A stretch of DNA of 44,188 nucleotides. It comes from Candidatus Gerdarchaeota archaeon. GTDB lineage: Archaea > Asgardarchaeota > Heimdallarchaeia > JABLTI01. Below, in pieces: positions 16,093-23,954 of the stretch (its first letter is position 1; the number at the start of each line of letters is the position of its first letter). The translations under genes were made by a program, and so were the position numbers. The notes below the pieces were generated by a model, which saw only the letters and a list, made by a program, of their open reading frames with translations, did not search any database and was not told where the DNA came from. Location of the stretch: positions 1 through 44,188 of the forward strand of contig JAEORJ010000127.1 of assembly GCA_016840945.1 (NCBI GenBank), written 5' to 3'.

Positions 16093-17058
16093 TCATAATA
16101 GGTCAAAGATTCGGTCAAAATTACCAATAGATTTCTTTAAATTCCTGAGAATTTGATTGGCAGAAGTTAATTCTTGGGCTAACTCATCATTATGTAATGA
16201 ATCCCCCAATTGATCAATGATTTTCAAAGTTAACTGCTTTTGCTTGCAAACAAAAGCACGAATTACCTCATTCCAAAAGAACGATTCTCTATCAGAATCA
16301 ATTTGGTTACTGAGACATAATAATAACAATTCCTTAGTGCCTGTTACAATCCCCATAACAGACAAATTATAAGCAATTGATAATCTAACTGAAAAATCCT
16401 TTTCGTAGGTGTAAGCATCTAAAAGTGTTTGAATAATCTTCTTTCGTTCTTGTGAAGTTTCCAAATATTTCGCTCTAGAGCTTAATAACCAAACAACTTC
16501 CTCTCTATATTTAGGATCAATAGAGGTTAGCTTATTTAATAAAGGATCTAAGCCTATTCGTTCAATGATTTCATGAATAGAAGCTCCAGCGCTTAAACCT
16601 GCAATATCTTTAGAATTTATACAAATAGATAGTAAAGGTTCGATGGATAATTCATCACCAATTTTACCCAATAATCGCGCAGTAAGATTATTTTCAAATT
16701 CAGTGCTATTTTCAGAAAAGAGATTAATTAATTTCTTCTGGATTTTCTTATCGCCTAAACGAGCGAGAGCCCAAATAGCTTCTTTACGAATAACAACATT
16801 TTCGTAAGAGAGCAATTTCCAAAGGGTAGAACGAATATCTTCATTCTGAGAATCCATTTTGCCCAAAAGGTAAACAGCGAAAATCCTTTGATGACGGTTT
16901 TTAGCCCCTGTTGCAATATCAATTAGTTCATAGGTTGATTTATGTTCAAGTTCTTTGTAAATCTCAAAAAGGGGAGGATCAAAATCAGTTTTAACTTGCT
17001 TGCGATAAACCTCTTCAGTACTTAAAAACCGAACGACATTATTGACTTTTTGAACCAT
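16093..17058 (-). CDS. HEAT-repeat protein
   Basis: The sequence is a chain of paired helices of the HEAT/PBS-lyase type. Examples are RIFAVYLLGKMDSQNEDIRS, VIRKEAIWALARLGDKKIQK and NLTARLLGKIGDELSIEPLL, each with the Arg/Ala-Leu-G-x-hydrophobic pattern and an Asp/Asn at the turn. There are roughly six to seven repeats across about 320 residues. Such proteins are binding scaffolds; the partner is unknown. The frame is open to a TTG at 17073. I choose ATG 17058 because GGTAGGA lies 6-12 bases upstream. There is no signal peptide or membrane span. Its neighbours give no functional hint. Confidence 0.8.
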   Translation of the reverse strand: MVQKVNNVVRFLSTEEVYRKQVKTDFDPPLFEIYKELEHKSTYELIDIATGAKNRHQRIFAVYLLGKMDSQNEDIRSTLWKLLSYENVVIRKEAIWALARLGDKKIQKKLINLFSENSTEFENNLTARLLGKIGDELSIEPLLSICINSKDIAGLSAGASIHEIIERIGLDPLLNKLTSIDPKYREEVVWLLSSRAKYLETSQERKKIIQTLLDAYTYEKDFSVRLSIAYNLSVMGIVTGTKELLLLCLSNQIDSDRESFFWNEVIRAFVCKQKQLTLKIIDQLGDSLHNDELAQELTSANQILRNLKKSIGNFDRIFDLL

Positions 17059-17190
17059 CTGTGTTCCTACCAAGAATCTAGTACTGGAAAATTAACAAAA
17101 GATAATAAAAACCCCTATTAGAGTGAAAAACACCATTGAAATGCTGAAAAATGTATTATTTTGTCGACAAAATGAGAATAGGAGCTTGAG

Positions 17191-17208
17191 ATGAATTGGA
17201 GAAGATAA
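17191..17208 (+). other. five-codon ORF overlapping the cupin start
   Basis: ATG at 17191 opens MNWRR-stop and overlaps the TTG start of the cupin (17196) in another frame. The GGAG at 17181-17184 sits 6 bases before this ATG, a better spacing than for the TTG. It could be a chance arrangement or a leader that tunes cupin translation. Confidence 0.25.
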
Positions 17209-17522
17209 GCACCAAAGAAATTGTAAAACAATTAGAAGGGAAATATTGGCAACCAGTGGATGTAGTACAGGTAAATGAAAGTATAATTAGGATTGCTAAG
17301 TTTAAAGGAGAATATCATTGGCACAAACATCAAAATGAAGATGAATTGTTTTACGTTTTAGAAGGGAAGATTATCATCGAAAGAGAAGGATTATCAGAGA
17401 TAATATTGGAAAAAGGGGAACTGGTAGTTATACCAAAAGGGTTACAGCATAGACCGAAAGCAGAAAGTGAAGCACTAGTAATGCTAATAGAACCAATAAC
17501 AACTAGAAGTAAAGGGGACTAA
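17196..17522 (+). CDS. small cupin-domain protein
   Basis: A 108-residue single-domain cupin. Motif 1 is HWHKHQNEDELFYVLEGKI (about 41-59), supplying two or three His and one Glu as metal ligands. Motif 2 is GELVVIPKGLQHRPKA (about 71-86) with the last His ligand. It resembles the mannose-6-phosphate isomerase-like cupin_2 group; these bind small molecules or act as isomerases or dioxygenases, and the substrate is unknown. The start is TTG at 17196; the only nearby ATG is in another frame. It stands alone between the HEAT-repeat gene (divergent) and tRNA-Thr (opposite strand). Confidence 0.85.
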   Translation: MEKISTKEIVKQLEGKYWQPVDVVQVNESIIRIAKFKGEYHWHKHQNEDELFYVLEGKIIIEREGLSEIILEKGELVVIPKGLQHRPKAESEALVMLIEPITTRSKGD

Positions 17523-17551
17523 AGAAAAGAAAAATGGAGCCGTCGATGGGA

Positions 17552-17582
17552 TATTCAAACCAAGACCCGCAAGTCTTAATTC
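17552..17582 (-). other. T-loop intron of tRNA-Thr (position 59/60)
   Basis: This 31-base insertion interrupts the T-loop. A 9-bp inner helix (AATTAAGAC/GTCTTGGTT, two G-U pairs), a 3-base bulge, a 4-bp helix, a 3-base bulge and the T-stem form a complete hBHBh splice motif. Confidence 0.88.
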
Positions 17583-17604
17583 CTTGAACCCACGACCTAC
17601 TCCT

Positions 17605-17640
17605 TTTTGGATTGCGAGATTTCGTCTCGCGATAATAATA
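17605..17640 (-). other. anticodon-loop intron of tRNA-Thr (position 37/38)
   Basis: This 36-base intron sits at the canonical archaeal site, with central helix TTGG/CCAA flanked by 3-base bulges and an internal hairpin. Confidence 0.88.
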
Positions 17641-17761
17641 TACCAAGGAGTCGCACTACCAAGCTGTGCTACGACGGCATGTGAGTTAGTATTGTTGTGT
17701 TTTATCTTTATTTAAAAGTTTTATTCTGAGTTGATAAAATAGTCTAGTTTTCACAATTTAA

Positions 17762-17797
17762 TAAAAAAAATTGAAAATCCCTTTACAAAAGGGATTT
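17762..17797 (-). terminator. intrinsic-type terminator of the 17809-18924 membrane-protein gene
   Basis: AAATCCCTTT (17775-17784) and AAAGGGATTT (17788-17797) form a perfect 10-bp hairpin with a 3-base loop, 11 bases after the stop of the leftward membrane-protein gene. It is followed in that direction by an eight-T run, the form of a bacterial-style intrinsic terminator. Confidence 0.65.
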
Positions 17798-17808
17798 ATT
17801 TCTATAGC

Positions 17809-18924
17809 TTATGCTTTTACTTTCTTCAGGTTCATCTGAGAGAATGTCAGAATGCTCGCTATCAATCCAGTTATTGGTACCGCTATCAATTTTATTACTA
17901 TTAATATCAAATAGAAAATCATTAAGCTACCACTTAATGATGGATCGATATCAATACCATAGGTTAGGAGTAATAATAATATAAAGTTCATTAATCCACC
18001 AGTAACATAATTGGTAATTCCAAAAGCATTAACTATACCTTTTGACCTTAATTGACTATTATCTGCAAGGAATTTCGTTGTAAAGAATATTGCCAATGCT
18101 AAGAAACAATAAGCTGCTGTTTGTAATGTTAGATCAGGACCATAAAATGATGTTAGATATTCTGCAATATTTTCTAAAATATCCATAGCACTTTCGCCAG
18201 TTGATATACTCCCTGTAAAGGTTTGTACCAAGCGTATTCTTGGATAAATATTTACTCCAATAAATGTTACCCATGAGCCTGTTGCTAAATAAGCAAAAAT
18301 CCTACTTCTTGCAGCTCTTAGTGATATCACTACTAGTCCTATTGATACCAGCATTGCGGCCATAAAATCAATATTGAATAATATAAAATAGGTCCTTAAA
18401 ACTGTTAATGGTCTATCAGGATAGTCTCCATAAGTTGGTATTAGTACAAAGAACGCAATATATGTTATTAAAATTATTACGTTTTCTAAGAATAACACCA
18501 ACATACCAATTCTACCTACAATATTACCATATTTAGCAGTTGGATCTAAATCAACTCGACTTTGACTCTCTACTGATTCAGTTGCCATTTCGGTGCTTGC
18601 TTCTTTAGCTGGTTCTTCAGTTTTTTTCTTATCTTTAATTAGAACAGTTGGTAGTATGAATCCCAGAGGCGTTATTACAATTAGAACCAAGTTAATATAG
18701 AACCAATGTGATTCAATCGAACCTGTAAAATTGATACCAGTAATCTGGTTCAAATCAATTATTGTACCAAAATCAGGGGCTGTTTGAACATTGAATTGAG
18801 AGTTTTCAGTAATTTCTTTTCCGATGGCAGAAGTCAAGGTTATACTACTAATCATCACTTGAAAACCAATGACGACTACAACCATAGAAAGTAATAAAAG
18901 ACAAAGAGATTTTCGTTTCTCCAT
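17809..18924 (-). CDS. multi-pass membrane protein of unknown function
   Basis: A protein of about 371 residues with an N-terminal hydrophobic segment (LCLLLLSMVVVVIGFQVMI), an extracytoplasmic-looking loop of about 50 residues, a second span (WFYINLVLIVITPLGFIL), and a charged cytoplasmic linker rich in Glu, Lys and Ser (about 118-150). About six further spans follow (for example IGMLVLFLENVIILITYIAFFVLI). I do not recognise the family. No catalytic motif or transporter signature is visible. TTG at 18927 directly precedes ATG 18924, which I prefer. A strong hairpin terminator follows the gene. The gene lies between two intron-bearing tRNA genes on the same strand. Confidence 0.7.
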   Translation of the reverse strand: MEKRKSLCLLLLSMVVVVIGFQVMISSITLTSAIGKEITENSQFNVQTAPDFGTIIDLNQITGINFTGSIESHWFYINLVLIVITPLGFILPTVLIKDKKKTEEPAKEASTEMATESVESQSRVDLDPTAKYGNIVGRIGMLVLFLENVIILITYIAFFVLIPTYGDYPDRPLTVLRTYFILFNIDFMAAMLVSIGLVVISLRAARSRIFAYLATGSWVTFIGVNIYPRIRLVQTFTGSISTGESAMDILENIAEYLTSFYGPDLTLQTAAYCFLALAIFFTTKFLADNSQLRSKGIVNAFGITNYVTGGLMNFILLLLLTYGIDIDPSLSGSLMIFYLILIVIKLIAVPITGLIASILTFSQMNLKKVKA

Positions 18925-19009
18925 CAATAAAACACCAAGATAGATTAAGTATATCTCTTAAATAACTTTTCTCGACCTAATCTTTTAAGTGTAAAAAGAG
19001 AAATTTTGG

Positions 19010-19151
19010 TGCGAGGGGCGCGATTCGAACGCACGAACCCCTTCGGGAAAGGATTTCCCATCAAGGATTTCAACAGCATTTTTGCCTTATTTTTCCAGCT
19101 ATATTCTGGAGATCTTGAGTCCTTCGCCGTTGACCACTTGGCTACCCTCGC
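19010..19151 (-). tRNA. tRNA-Leu(CAA) with one intron
   Basis: Read leftwards from 19151: acceptor GCGAGGG/CCCTCGC, D-arm GCC/GGC, anticodon stem AAGGA/TCCTT, loop CTCAAG+A giving anticodon CAA. The variable arm is 14 bases, the T-arm GTGCG-TTCGAAT-CGCGC, discriminator A, with CCA encoded at 19009-19007. The best splice solution is a 59-base intron (19113-19055) at 37/38 with central helix CTCA/TGGG and 3-base bulges; it leaves an 83-base class II tRNA. A second ATCCTT inside the intron offers a competing, less good 3' site that would give an overlong variable arm. The gene begins 37 bases after secY on the same strand, so read-through transcription is plausible. Confidence 0.92.
19055..19113 (-). 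other. intron of tRNA-Leu(CAA) (position 37/38)
   Basis: A 59-base intron in the anticodon loop. The exact 3' boundary is chosen to give a normal 14-base variable arm and a CTCA/TGGG central helix. Confidence 0.75.
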
Positions 19152-19188
19152 ATTAATGGCCCAAAAAAGGGAAGATGGAGAAATGGAC

Positions 19189-20613
19189 TTAATCCATTCC
19201 CAAAAAGCCTCGAACTGCAGGACTTATTTCAGCCAATCGTTCTTGGGCTATAATTTCTGAATATTGTTTAATAATACCTGTTGTTAGCAGAATTCCAGTA
19301 CCTGTTCCCAGCGCACCCAGAAAGTCCGCAAACCCAGCCAGTACTGCTACAAATAATCCTCCTAGCAAAGCTGCAATTGGGATGTATCTGTCAAGATATT
19401 TTTCCAGCACTTTAGGATTTCGTCTAAAGCCTGGTATTTGCATATCAGCATCTAATAATTGTTTAGCGACATCTCGAGAGCCCATACCAGCTGTTTCCAG
19501 CCAGATAGCTGAGAAAATCATACAAGCAATTACCAATATCACAATATACACCGCGGCTCGCAGTGGATCACCTATTACTTCCGATATTCCACGCGGTGCA
19601 GTTGTAAAGTAAACCAGACCGCCAGTCGGATACGGTTGCTCAGATGAGAAATCCCACCGACCAATCAGATCGACTATCGGGTTACCTTGCATCCGTTTGT
19701 ACAGTATCTGTGATATAAAGTACACATTCGCAAACAGCGCTGATGCCAGAATAACTGGTATATTCGACGTATACAGAAATTTAATGGGATATCTTGCGGG
19801 GATTTTGTATTTTGCATGTGAAATTGGTATTTCAATACGCATTGATTCCACATAAATAACCATACCAAATACTATGATCGTTGCTAAGAACGCTATAATA
19901 TCGGGATTAATTGGTCTGTAAATGACATTAATAAATTTCTCTCCATGGGTGAGTCCATAGAAGAAAGCAATGACTGCACCATAGTATCGCCCAGCGGGAT
20001 TGTTTCCAATACCTTCTGTAAAGGCGAACAGACCATTTATGATATTAAATGATACACCAGCAGCAATGAATAATGAAATGCCTGAACCCATACCATATCC
20101 TTTCTGTATCAGTTCATCCATTAACATGATTACTAATCCTGCTGCAAGTAATTGTAAGAAGATTAAGGTCATGGTTAGAACATCTAAATCTTCACCGTAA
20201 GCACCACCGAAGATGTAAGCACCAGCTTCAAAGAGGATCATTAATACACTGAGAACCTTTTGAGCGCCAGTATAAAGTGCTCGTTCTTCTGGATCATTGA
20301 AATCAACTTTAATGATTTGACTACCAACTAATAATTGCATAATCAAACCGGCTGTGACAATAGGACCAATTCCTAATTCTCCTAGCGTTCCTCTTTGGGA
20401 TGCTAGAATTGCTCGCATTGCGAAGAACGGATCAGTTTGTCCTGTTCCAGTGGTAACACCATATAATGGAACACTTATCATTATGAAATAAATCACTAAA
20501 CATACAATTGTCCAGATAGATTTCTCTTTGAATGAAACAGTACGTTCAGGTTTCTTAACTTCAAATGTTAAGTGGGTGAATGGTTTAAAGATCTTAAGGA
20601 ATCTGCTTGTCAT
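19189..20613 (-). CDS. secY: preprotein translocase subunit SecY (Sec61 alpha)
   Basis: A 474-residue protein with about ten membrane helices, the pore subunit of the Sec translocon. Recognisable archaeal features are the N-terminal amphipathic region FKEKSIWTIVCLVIYFIM, the plug region TDPFFAMRAILASQRGTLGELGIGPIVTAGLIMQLL, and the cytosolic loop ESMRIEIPISHAKYK before transmembrane segment 7. The loop DADMQIPGFRRNPKVLEKYL precedes TM9, and the end is GGLFVAVLAGFADFLGALGTGTGILL. These match the archaeal/eukaryotic SecY/Sec61 branch. The start is ATG. It is divergent from the COG1340-type coiled-coil gene, and ribosomal-protein neighbours typical of other archaea are absent. tRNA-Leu follows by 37 bases. 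Confidence 0.96.
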   Translation of the reverse strand: MTSRFLKIFKPFTHLTFEVKKPERTVSFKEKSIWTIVCLVIYFIMISVPLYGVTTGTGQTDPFFAMRAILASQRGTLGELGIGPIVTAGLIMQLLVGSQIIKVDFNDPEERALYTGAQKVLSVLMILFEAGAYIFGGAYGEDLDVLTMTLIFLQLLAAGLVIMLMDELIQKGYGMGSGISLFIAAGVSFNIINGLFAFTEGIGNNPAGRYYGAVIAFFYGLTHGEKFINVIYRPINPDIIAFLATIIVFGMVIYVESMRIEIPISHAKYKIPARYPIKFLYTSNIPVILASALFANVYFISQILYKRMQGNPIVDLIGRWDFSSEQPYPTGGLVYFTTAPRGISEVIGDPLRAAVYIVILVIACMIFSAIWLETAGMGSRDVAKQLLDADMQIPGFRRNPKVLEKYLDRYIPIAALLGGLFVAVLAGFADFLGALGTGTGILLTTGIIKQYSEIIAQERLAEISPAVRGFLGMD

Positions 20614-20912
20614 ATTGTTTCACGCCTACTATGCATTTCAGTATCAAATCTTTAATAATTTTATCTTATAATGGCGAAATACTATTGGTTTTTTAGCATT
20701 TCTATAGTTTGAAGATTTTATCATTCAAAACTTTTTGCTTTTACTTGAGTACAAAAAGTTTGCTATTAAATTATTTTATCTGCATTAACATAGAAGAATT
20801 TATAAAACTTTATATTCCATTTTCGAGCTAGTATCAAAATATTATCTGATACTATAAATAAATATAAGATTGTGAGTTAAAATTCCCGATTTTAACTGTC
20901 ATATCCCCCTTA
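20614..20912. promoter_or_regulatory. divergent promoter region with three inverted repeats
   Basis: The 299-base gap between secY and the coiled-coil gene has no credible gene. It holds three inverted repeats: AAACTTTTTG/CAAAAAGTTT (20728-20737/20752-20761), AGTATC/GATACT (20830-20835/20848-20853) and GTTAAAAT/ATTTTAAC (20876-20883/20889-20896). A TATA-like CTATAAATA (20852-20860) would place rightward transcription starts near 20885, so the last repeat could lie across the start or in the leader of the coiled-coil gene. The coiled-coil ATG has no Shine-Dalgarno. Confidence 0.4.
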
Positions 20913-21818
20913 ATGAAACAAATAAAGGCGATTCCCGTGATATCAGAAGTCGATCAAATCATCATGAAATTATCTGATCTCGAAAAACAAGCTAGTGATT
21001 TACGAGTTAAAAGAGATAAATTAAACACAGAAGCACGAGAAAAAGCAGATAGAAGAGATGAATTGAATAAAAAGATGGCCGAATTAATTGCTAAAGTAAA
21101 GGAACATCAAAGATTAAGAGACGAAGAAAACGAAAAAGTTCAAGAGTTCAAAGTGAAACGCGAAGAAGTTCGTAAGAATTTAGCTGAAGCTAAAAAAGAA
21201 GTTGACCAAATAAAAGAAGAGGAAGAGTTGGAGCCACTTCCAAAGCCACCTATCCCCGAGAAAGTCCTTCGTAGAAACTTGAAGCAATTAGAATGGAAAA
21301 TACAAACCGAGATTTTACCCACAGATGAGGAGAAACGGTTAGTGCAAGAAATTGCTACCTTACAAGAGCAATTAGAGGAAGCTGAAGCTATCCGAGCTCT
21401 AAGACAAGAGCGAAATTCAAGATTCAGTACATATGAAGGCCTAAAAGCTGAAATGAATCATTTTCATAAAGCTGTTATTCGAACTGCTAAATCATCTCAA
21501 AGACATCATCACGAAATGACGAAACTTTTTGCCGAAATTGATGAAATTCGCAAAGAAGCTGATCAGTGTCATAAAGATTTCATTGAAACAAAGAAAGTTG
21601 CTGATGAAACTCATAAGAAGTTCATTGAAATCATTAAAGATAAAGAGAAGCTTCAAAAAGATTTACAGAATATCAAACAAAAAGCTAGAGTTGAGCATTT
21701 CAAAGAAGTCAAAGAAACTATCGAAGCTCGTGCAGAGAAAGCCTTAGAAAAATACAAAGAAGGCAAGAAACTCTCTTTAGAAGAATTTAGCATGCTTGTT
21801 GAACGAGGTTTAGTTTAA
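20913..21818 (+). CDS. COG1340-type archaeal coiled-coil protein
   Basis: A 301-residue protein that is almost entirely charged heptad coiled coil (KLSDLEKQASDLRVKRDKL onwards). It is broken near the middle by the proline-rich EPLPKPPIPEKVLRRNLKQLEWKIQTEILPTDEEKRLV (about 108-145). That hinge, with LEWKIQT and PTDEEKRLV, is characteristic of the COG1340 family found throughout archaea. The function is unknown; the SMC-like shape without ATPase heads suggests a structural or scaffolding role. Codon use is regular and strong, suggesting good expression. The start ATG has no Shine-Dalgarno and follows an 8-bp inverted repeat. Confidence 0.88.
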   Translation: MKQIKAIPVISEVDQIIMKLSDLEKQASDLRVKRDKLNTEAREKADRRDELNKKMAELIAKVKEHQRLRDEENEKVQEFKVKREEVRKNLAEAKKEVDQIKEEEELEPLPKPPIPEKVLRRNLKQLEWKIQTEILPTDEEKRLVQEIATLQEQLEEAEAIRALRQERNSRFSTYEGLKAEMNHFHKAVIRTAKSSQRHHHEMTKLFAEIDEIRKEADQCHKDFIETKKVADETHKKFIEIIKDKEKLQKDLQNIKQKARVEHFKEVKETIEARAEKALEKYKEGKKLSLEEFSMLVERGLV

Positions 21819-21922
21819 ACCTCATTTTTATAATTATTTTAAAATTATAAATTGAGCTTAAAACAATCATTAAACAACATTTGTTTTTTTATTTATTTTA
21901 TAGAAACCAGTTGATAATAGGA

Positions 21923-22588
21923 TTAAGAGAGCTTGTATATGCATGCTTCAGCTAAACCATACAAGTACTCCTTTCGTTTTAATAAAATAAAATTATCACG
22001 CTCTAATAGTTGCTTTTGATCTACCATCATAAAACGAGCTGCTGATTCATCCTCAATAAGTCTTAGGACATAATAAATCATTTTTTGAAAGGGGGTTAAT
22101 CTATAAGGTATTGTAAAATCAAACACAACAAGAAACCCCTCTGGTTTCATCACCCTTTTTACTTCAAGAATAACATTTCTTACTAGATTTGTTGGTATTT
22201 CATGTAAAGCTAAAAATGAATTGACAATATCAAAATTATTGTCACTATATGGTATAGCAGCACAATTTCCAACTTTAAAAAATAGATTTGGAGTATTTTT
22301 TGTTCTTTTTTTTGCTACCATTATCATATGTGGATTTAAATCAATAGCATGAATGGTTCCATTGGGAATTAATGTAGTAAGTATTTTTGTTCCTTTTCCA
22401 TTTGCGCAACAAATATCTAAAACCCGTTCTTTTCCTTTTATTGGTAAAGATTCTTGAAGAATTCGTTGCCGAAAATTGTTTTCGAAAATTCCAATTAATA
22501 ATAATATGAAACCTGTAAATAAACTGTAGAAGTGAGCAGCAAAATCGAATCTGTAAGCTTTTGATTCATCCTTAATTTTAGTAGACAT
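21923..22588 (-). CDS. class I SAM-dependent methyltransferase
   Basis: A 221-residue protein with the class I methyltransferase fold. Motif I is VLDICCANGKGTKIL (about 57-71), followed by the acidic end of strand 2 in IHAIDLNPHMI, then GNCAAIPYSDNNFDIVNSFLALHEI (motif II/III) and VKRVMKPEGFLVVFDFTIP. It is of the UbiE/Methyltransf_11 kind; the acceptor is unknown. An N-terminal hydrophobic stretch, FYSLFTGFILLLIGIFENNF, may associate with the membrane and suggests a lipid or quinone-like substrate, which is inference. It is divergent from the DUF523 gene. Confidence 0.85.
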   Translation of the reverse strand: MSTKIKDESKAYRFDFAAHFYSLFTGFILLLIGIFENNFRQRILQESLPIKGKERVLDICCANGKGTKILTTLIPNGTIHAIDLNPHMIMVAKKRTKNTPNLFFKVGNCAAIPYSDNNFDIVNSFLALHEIPTNLVRNVILEVKRVMKPEGFLVVFDFTIPYRLTPFQKMIYYVLRLIEDESAARFMMVDQKQLLERDNFILLKRKEYLYGLAEACIYKLS

Positions 22589-22689
22589 TCAAATCATTTT
22601 TAGTATCTATTTATTAGATTTAAATAAAACCCAGAGGTTTATTAAGAAAAAGTAGTTAATGAGTATTAATTTCTTAGTTGGTGTTATTA

Positions 22690-23193
22690 ATGGTTCAATC
22701 ACAAAATGAGACTTTTTTAAAATTGATTGAAAGTAATGAACCTATTTTAGTGAGTGGTTGCTTGTTAGGGATAAAATGTGTTTATAATTTAGAAAATAGA
22801 GAAGTAGAACTGATTAAAGAAATAACTCAATATCGAACTGTTATACCAATTTGCCCTGAACAGCTTGGTGGATTATCAACTCCAAGAACACCTCAATGTA
22901 TCAATAAAGGATCAGGTTTTGATGTATTAGATAAGAAAGCACTTGTAATTGATAGAGATGGTATAAACGTTACAGATAATTTTATACAAGGTGCAAATGA
23001 GGTATTAAAAATTGCTAAGCTAGCAAAAGTAAAAGAGGCTATATTAAAAGAAAGAAGCCCATCATGTGGGGTTACTGAAATTTACAATAATATGGTTGAT
23101 GATAAAAGAAAGGTAGCTGGAAGTGGTGTAACAGCATCACTTTTAATACGAAATGGTATAGAAGTTTATTCTGAGGATCTCTTTAAAGAGTAA
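22690..23193 (+). CDS. DUF523 family protein
   Basis: About 167 residues matching DUF523. SGCLLGIKCVYN near the start, ICPEQLGGLSTPRTP (about 54-68), LKERSPSCGV (about 117-126) and VAGSGVTASLLIRNGI near the end are the family's conserved segments. The conserved Cys residues (SGCLLG..C, ICPE, SPSCG) suggest a metal or Fe-S site. The family's function is not firmly established, so I assign none. I choose ATG 22690 because GGTG lies 6 bases upstream; a TTG at 22678 would add four residues. Confidence 0.85.
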   Translation: MVQSQNETFLKLIESNEPILVSGCLLGIKCVYNLENREVELIKEITQYRTVIPICPEQLGGLSTPRTPQCINKGSGFDVLDKKALVIDRDGINVTDNFIQGANEVLKIAKLAKVKEAILKERSPSCGVTEIYNNMVDDKRKVAGSGVTASLLIRNGIEVYSEDLFKE

Positions 23194-23210
23194 TTATAAT
23201 AACTCAATTA

Positions 23211-23954
23211 TCAATCAAAATTATTCTTAACTAAATCAATTAAATCAAATAATGATCCTGTATATGTAGGTTTTATTTTACTAAAACGTTTTAACTCAGG
23301 AGAATAAAATAAATCATCATTGATAGTTTCTTGAGGACAATAGAAGGTATCCATTCCAATCCTTGAAGGACCAACTACGTCACCCATGAACTCATTACCA
23401 ACCATTAAACAGTCATTCGGTTTTAATTTTATCTTTTTTAAAATCTCTAAATAATATTCATCTCGAGGTTTTGAAAAATGCATGTTTTCAGCATGAGTGA
23501 TCAATCGATATTTGTAATCGCCAACACCACTCCATTTCAAACGTTTCATGATAGCAACTTTTGGAAATATAGGTGTAGTAGCAATTACTACATCAAGATT
23601 TAAATCGAAACAAGTTTGAACCGCTTCAATAGCTCCTTTTGCTGGTTTAATAAAATTTGCTAATTCGTCATAGTCGTGTGTATAAAAATGAATGAGATTA
23701 TCAAATATTTTTTTTCTAGGTAGTTTGTAAGCTTTTGACATCTCTTTAAGAAAGGATTTGAAGGTTAACTCATGAGGTGTTTTACTAAACATAACATTTT
23801 TTGTTATTTCAGTTAATGATTCATAGAAATATTGAGCATCAACATGAGAAAAGAAACGCCCATGAAGTAGCTTAAAATATTGACGACTAAAGGTTGTTTC
23901 ATCAATGGTATTCAAAGTTGAATCCATATCAAATAATACAGCTTTTAGTGTCAT
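23211..23954 (-). CDS. HAD-superfamily hydrolase
   Basis: A 247-residue haloacid dehalogenase-like protein. Motif I is VLFDMDSTLNTID (about 6-18) with nucleophile Asp and general acid Asp. Motif II is the Thr in VVIATTPIF (about 122-130), motif III is the Lys in HFSKPRDEYY, and motif IV is the Gly-Asp in GNEFMGDVVGPSRIGMDTFY (about 196-215). A helical cap lies between motifs I and II, so it is a C1-capped phosphatase-like member. The substrate is unknown. It is divergent from mptA and convergent with the DUF523 gene. Confidence 0.88.
   Translation of the reverse strand: MTLKAVLFDMDSTLNTIDETTFSRQYFKLLHGRFFSHVDAQYFYESLTEITKNVMFSKTPHELTFKSFLKEMSKAYKLPRKKIFDNLIHFYTHDYDELANFIKPAKGAIEAVQTCFDLNLDVVIATTPIFPKVAIMKRLKWSGVGDYKYRLITHAENMHFSKPRDEYYLEILKKIKLKPNDCLMVGNEFMGDVVGPSRIGMDTFYCPQETINDDLFYSPELKRFSKIKPTYTGSLFDLIDLVKNNFD

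Larger units (their letters stand above)
17538..17678 (-). tRNA. tRNA-Thr(GGU) with two introns
   Basis: Read leftwards from 17678: acceptor GCCGTCG/CGACGGC, D-arm GCAC/GTGC, anticodon stem ACTCC/GGAGT, T-stem GTGGG/CCCAT, discriminator T, CCA encoded at 17537-17535. The anticodon loop TTGGTA+A gives GGT. Intron 1 (17640-17605, 36 bases) is at position 37/38: central helix TTGG/CCAA, bulges TAT and AAA, and an internal 6-bp hairpin GCGAGA/TCTCGC. Intron 2 (17582-17552, 31 bases) is in the T-loop at 59/60: central helix TTCA/TGAA, bulges AGG and TAT, outer helix equal to the T-stem. Splicing yields loop TTCAAGT and a 74-base tRNA. Both are canonical bulge-helix-bulge motifs. Confidence 0.92.

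Noticed and set aside
19006..19260. 84-codon plus-strand ORF
   Set aside because: It runs antisense through tRNA-Leu and the end of secY; it is a shadow without independent support.
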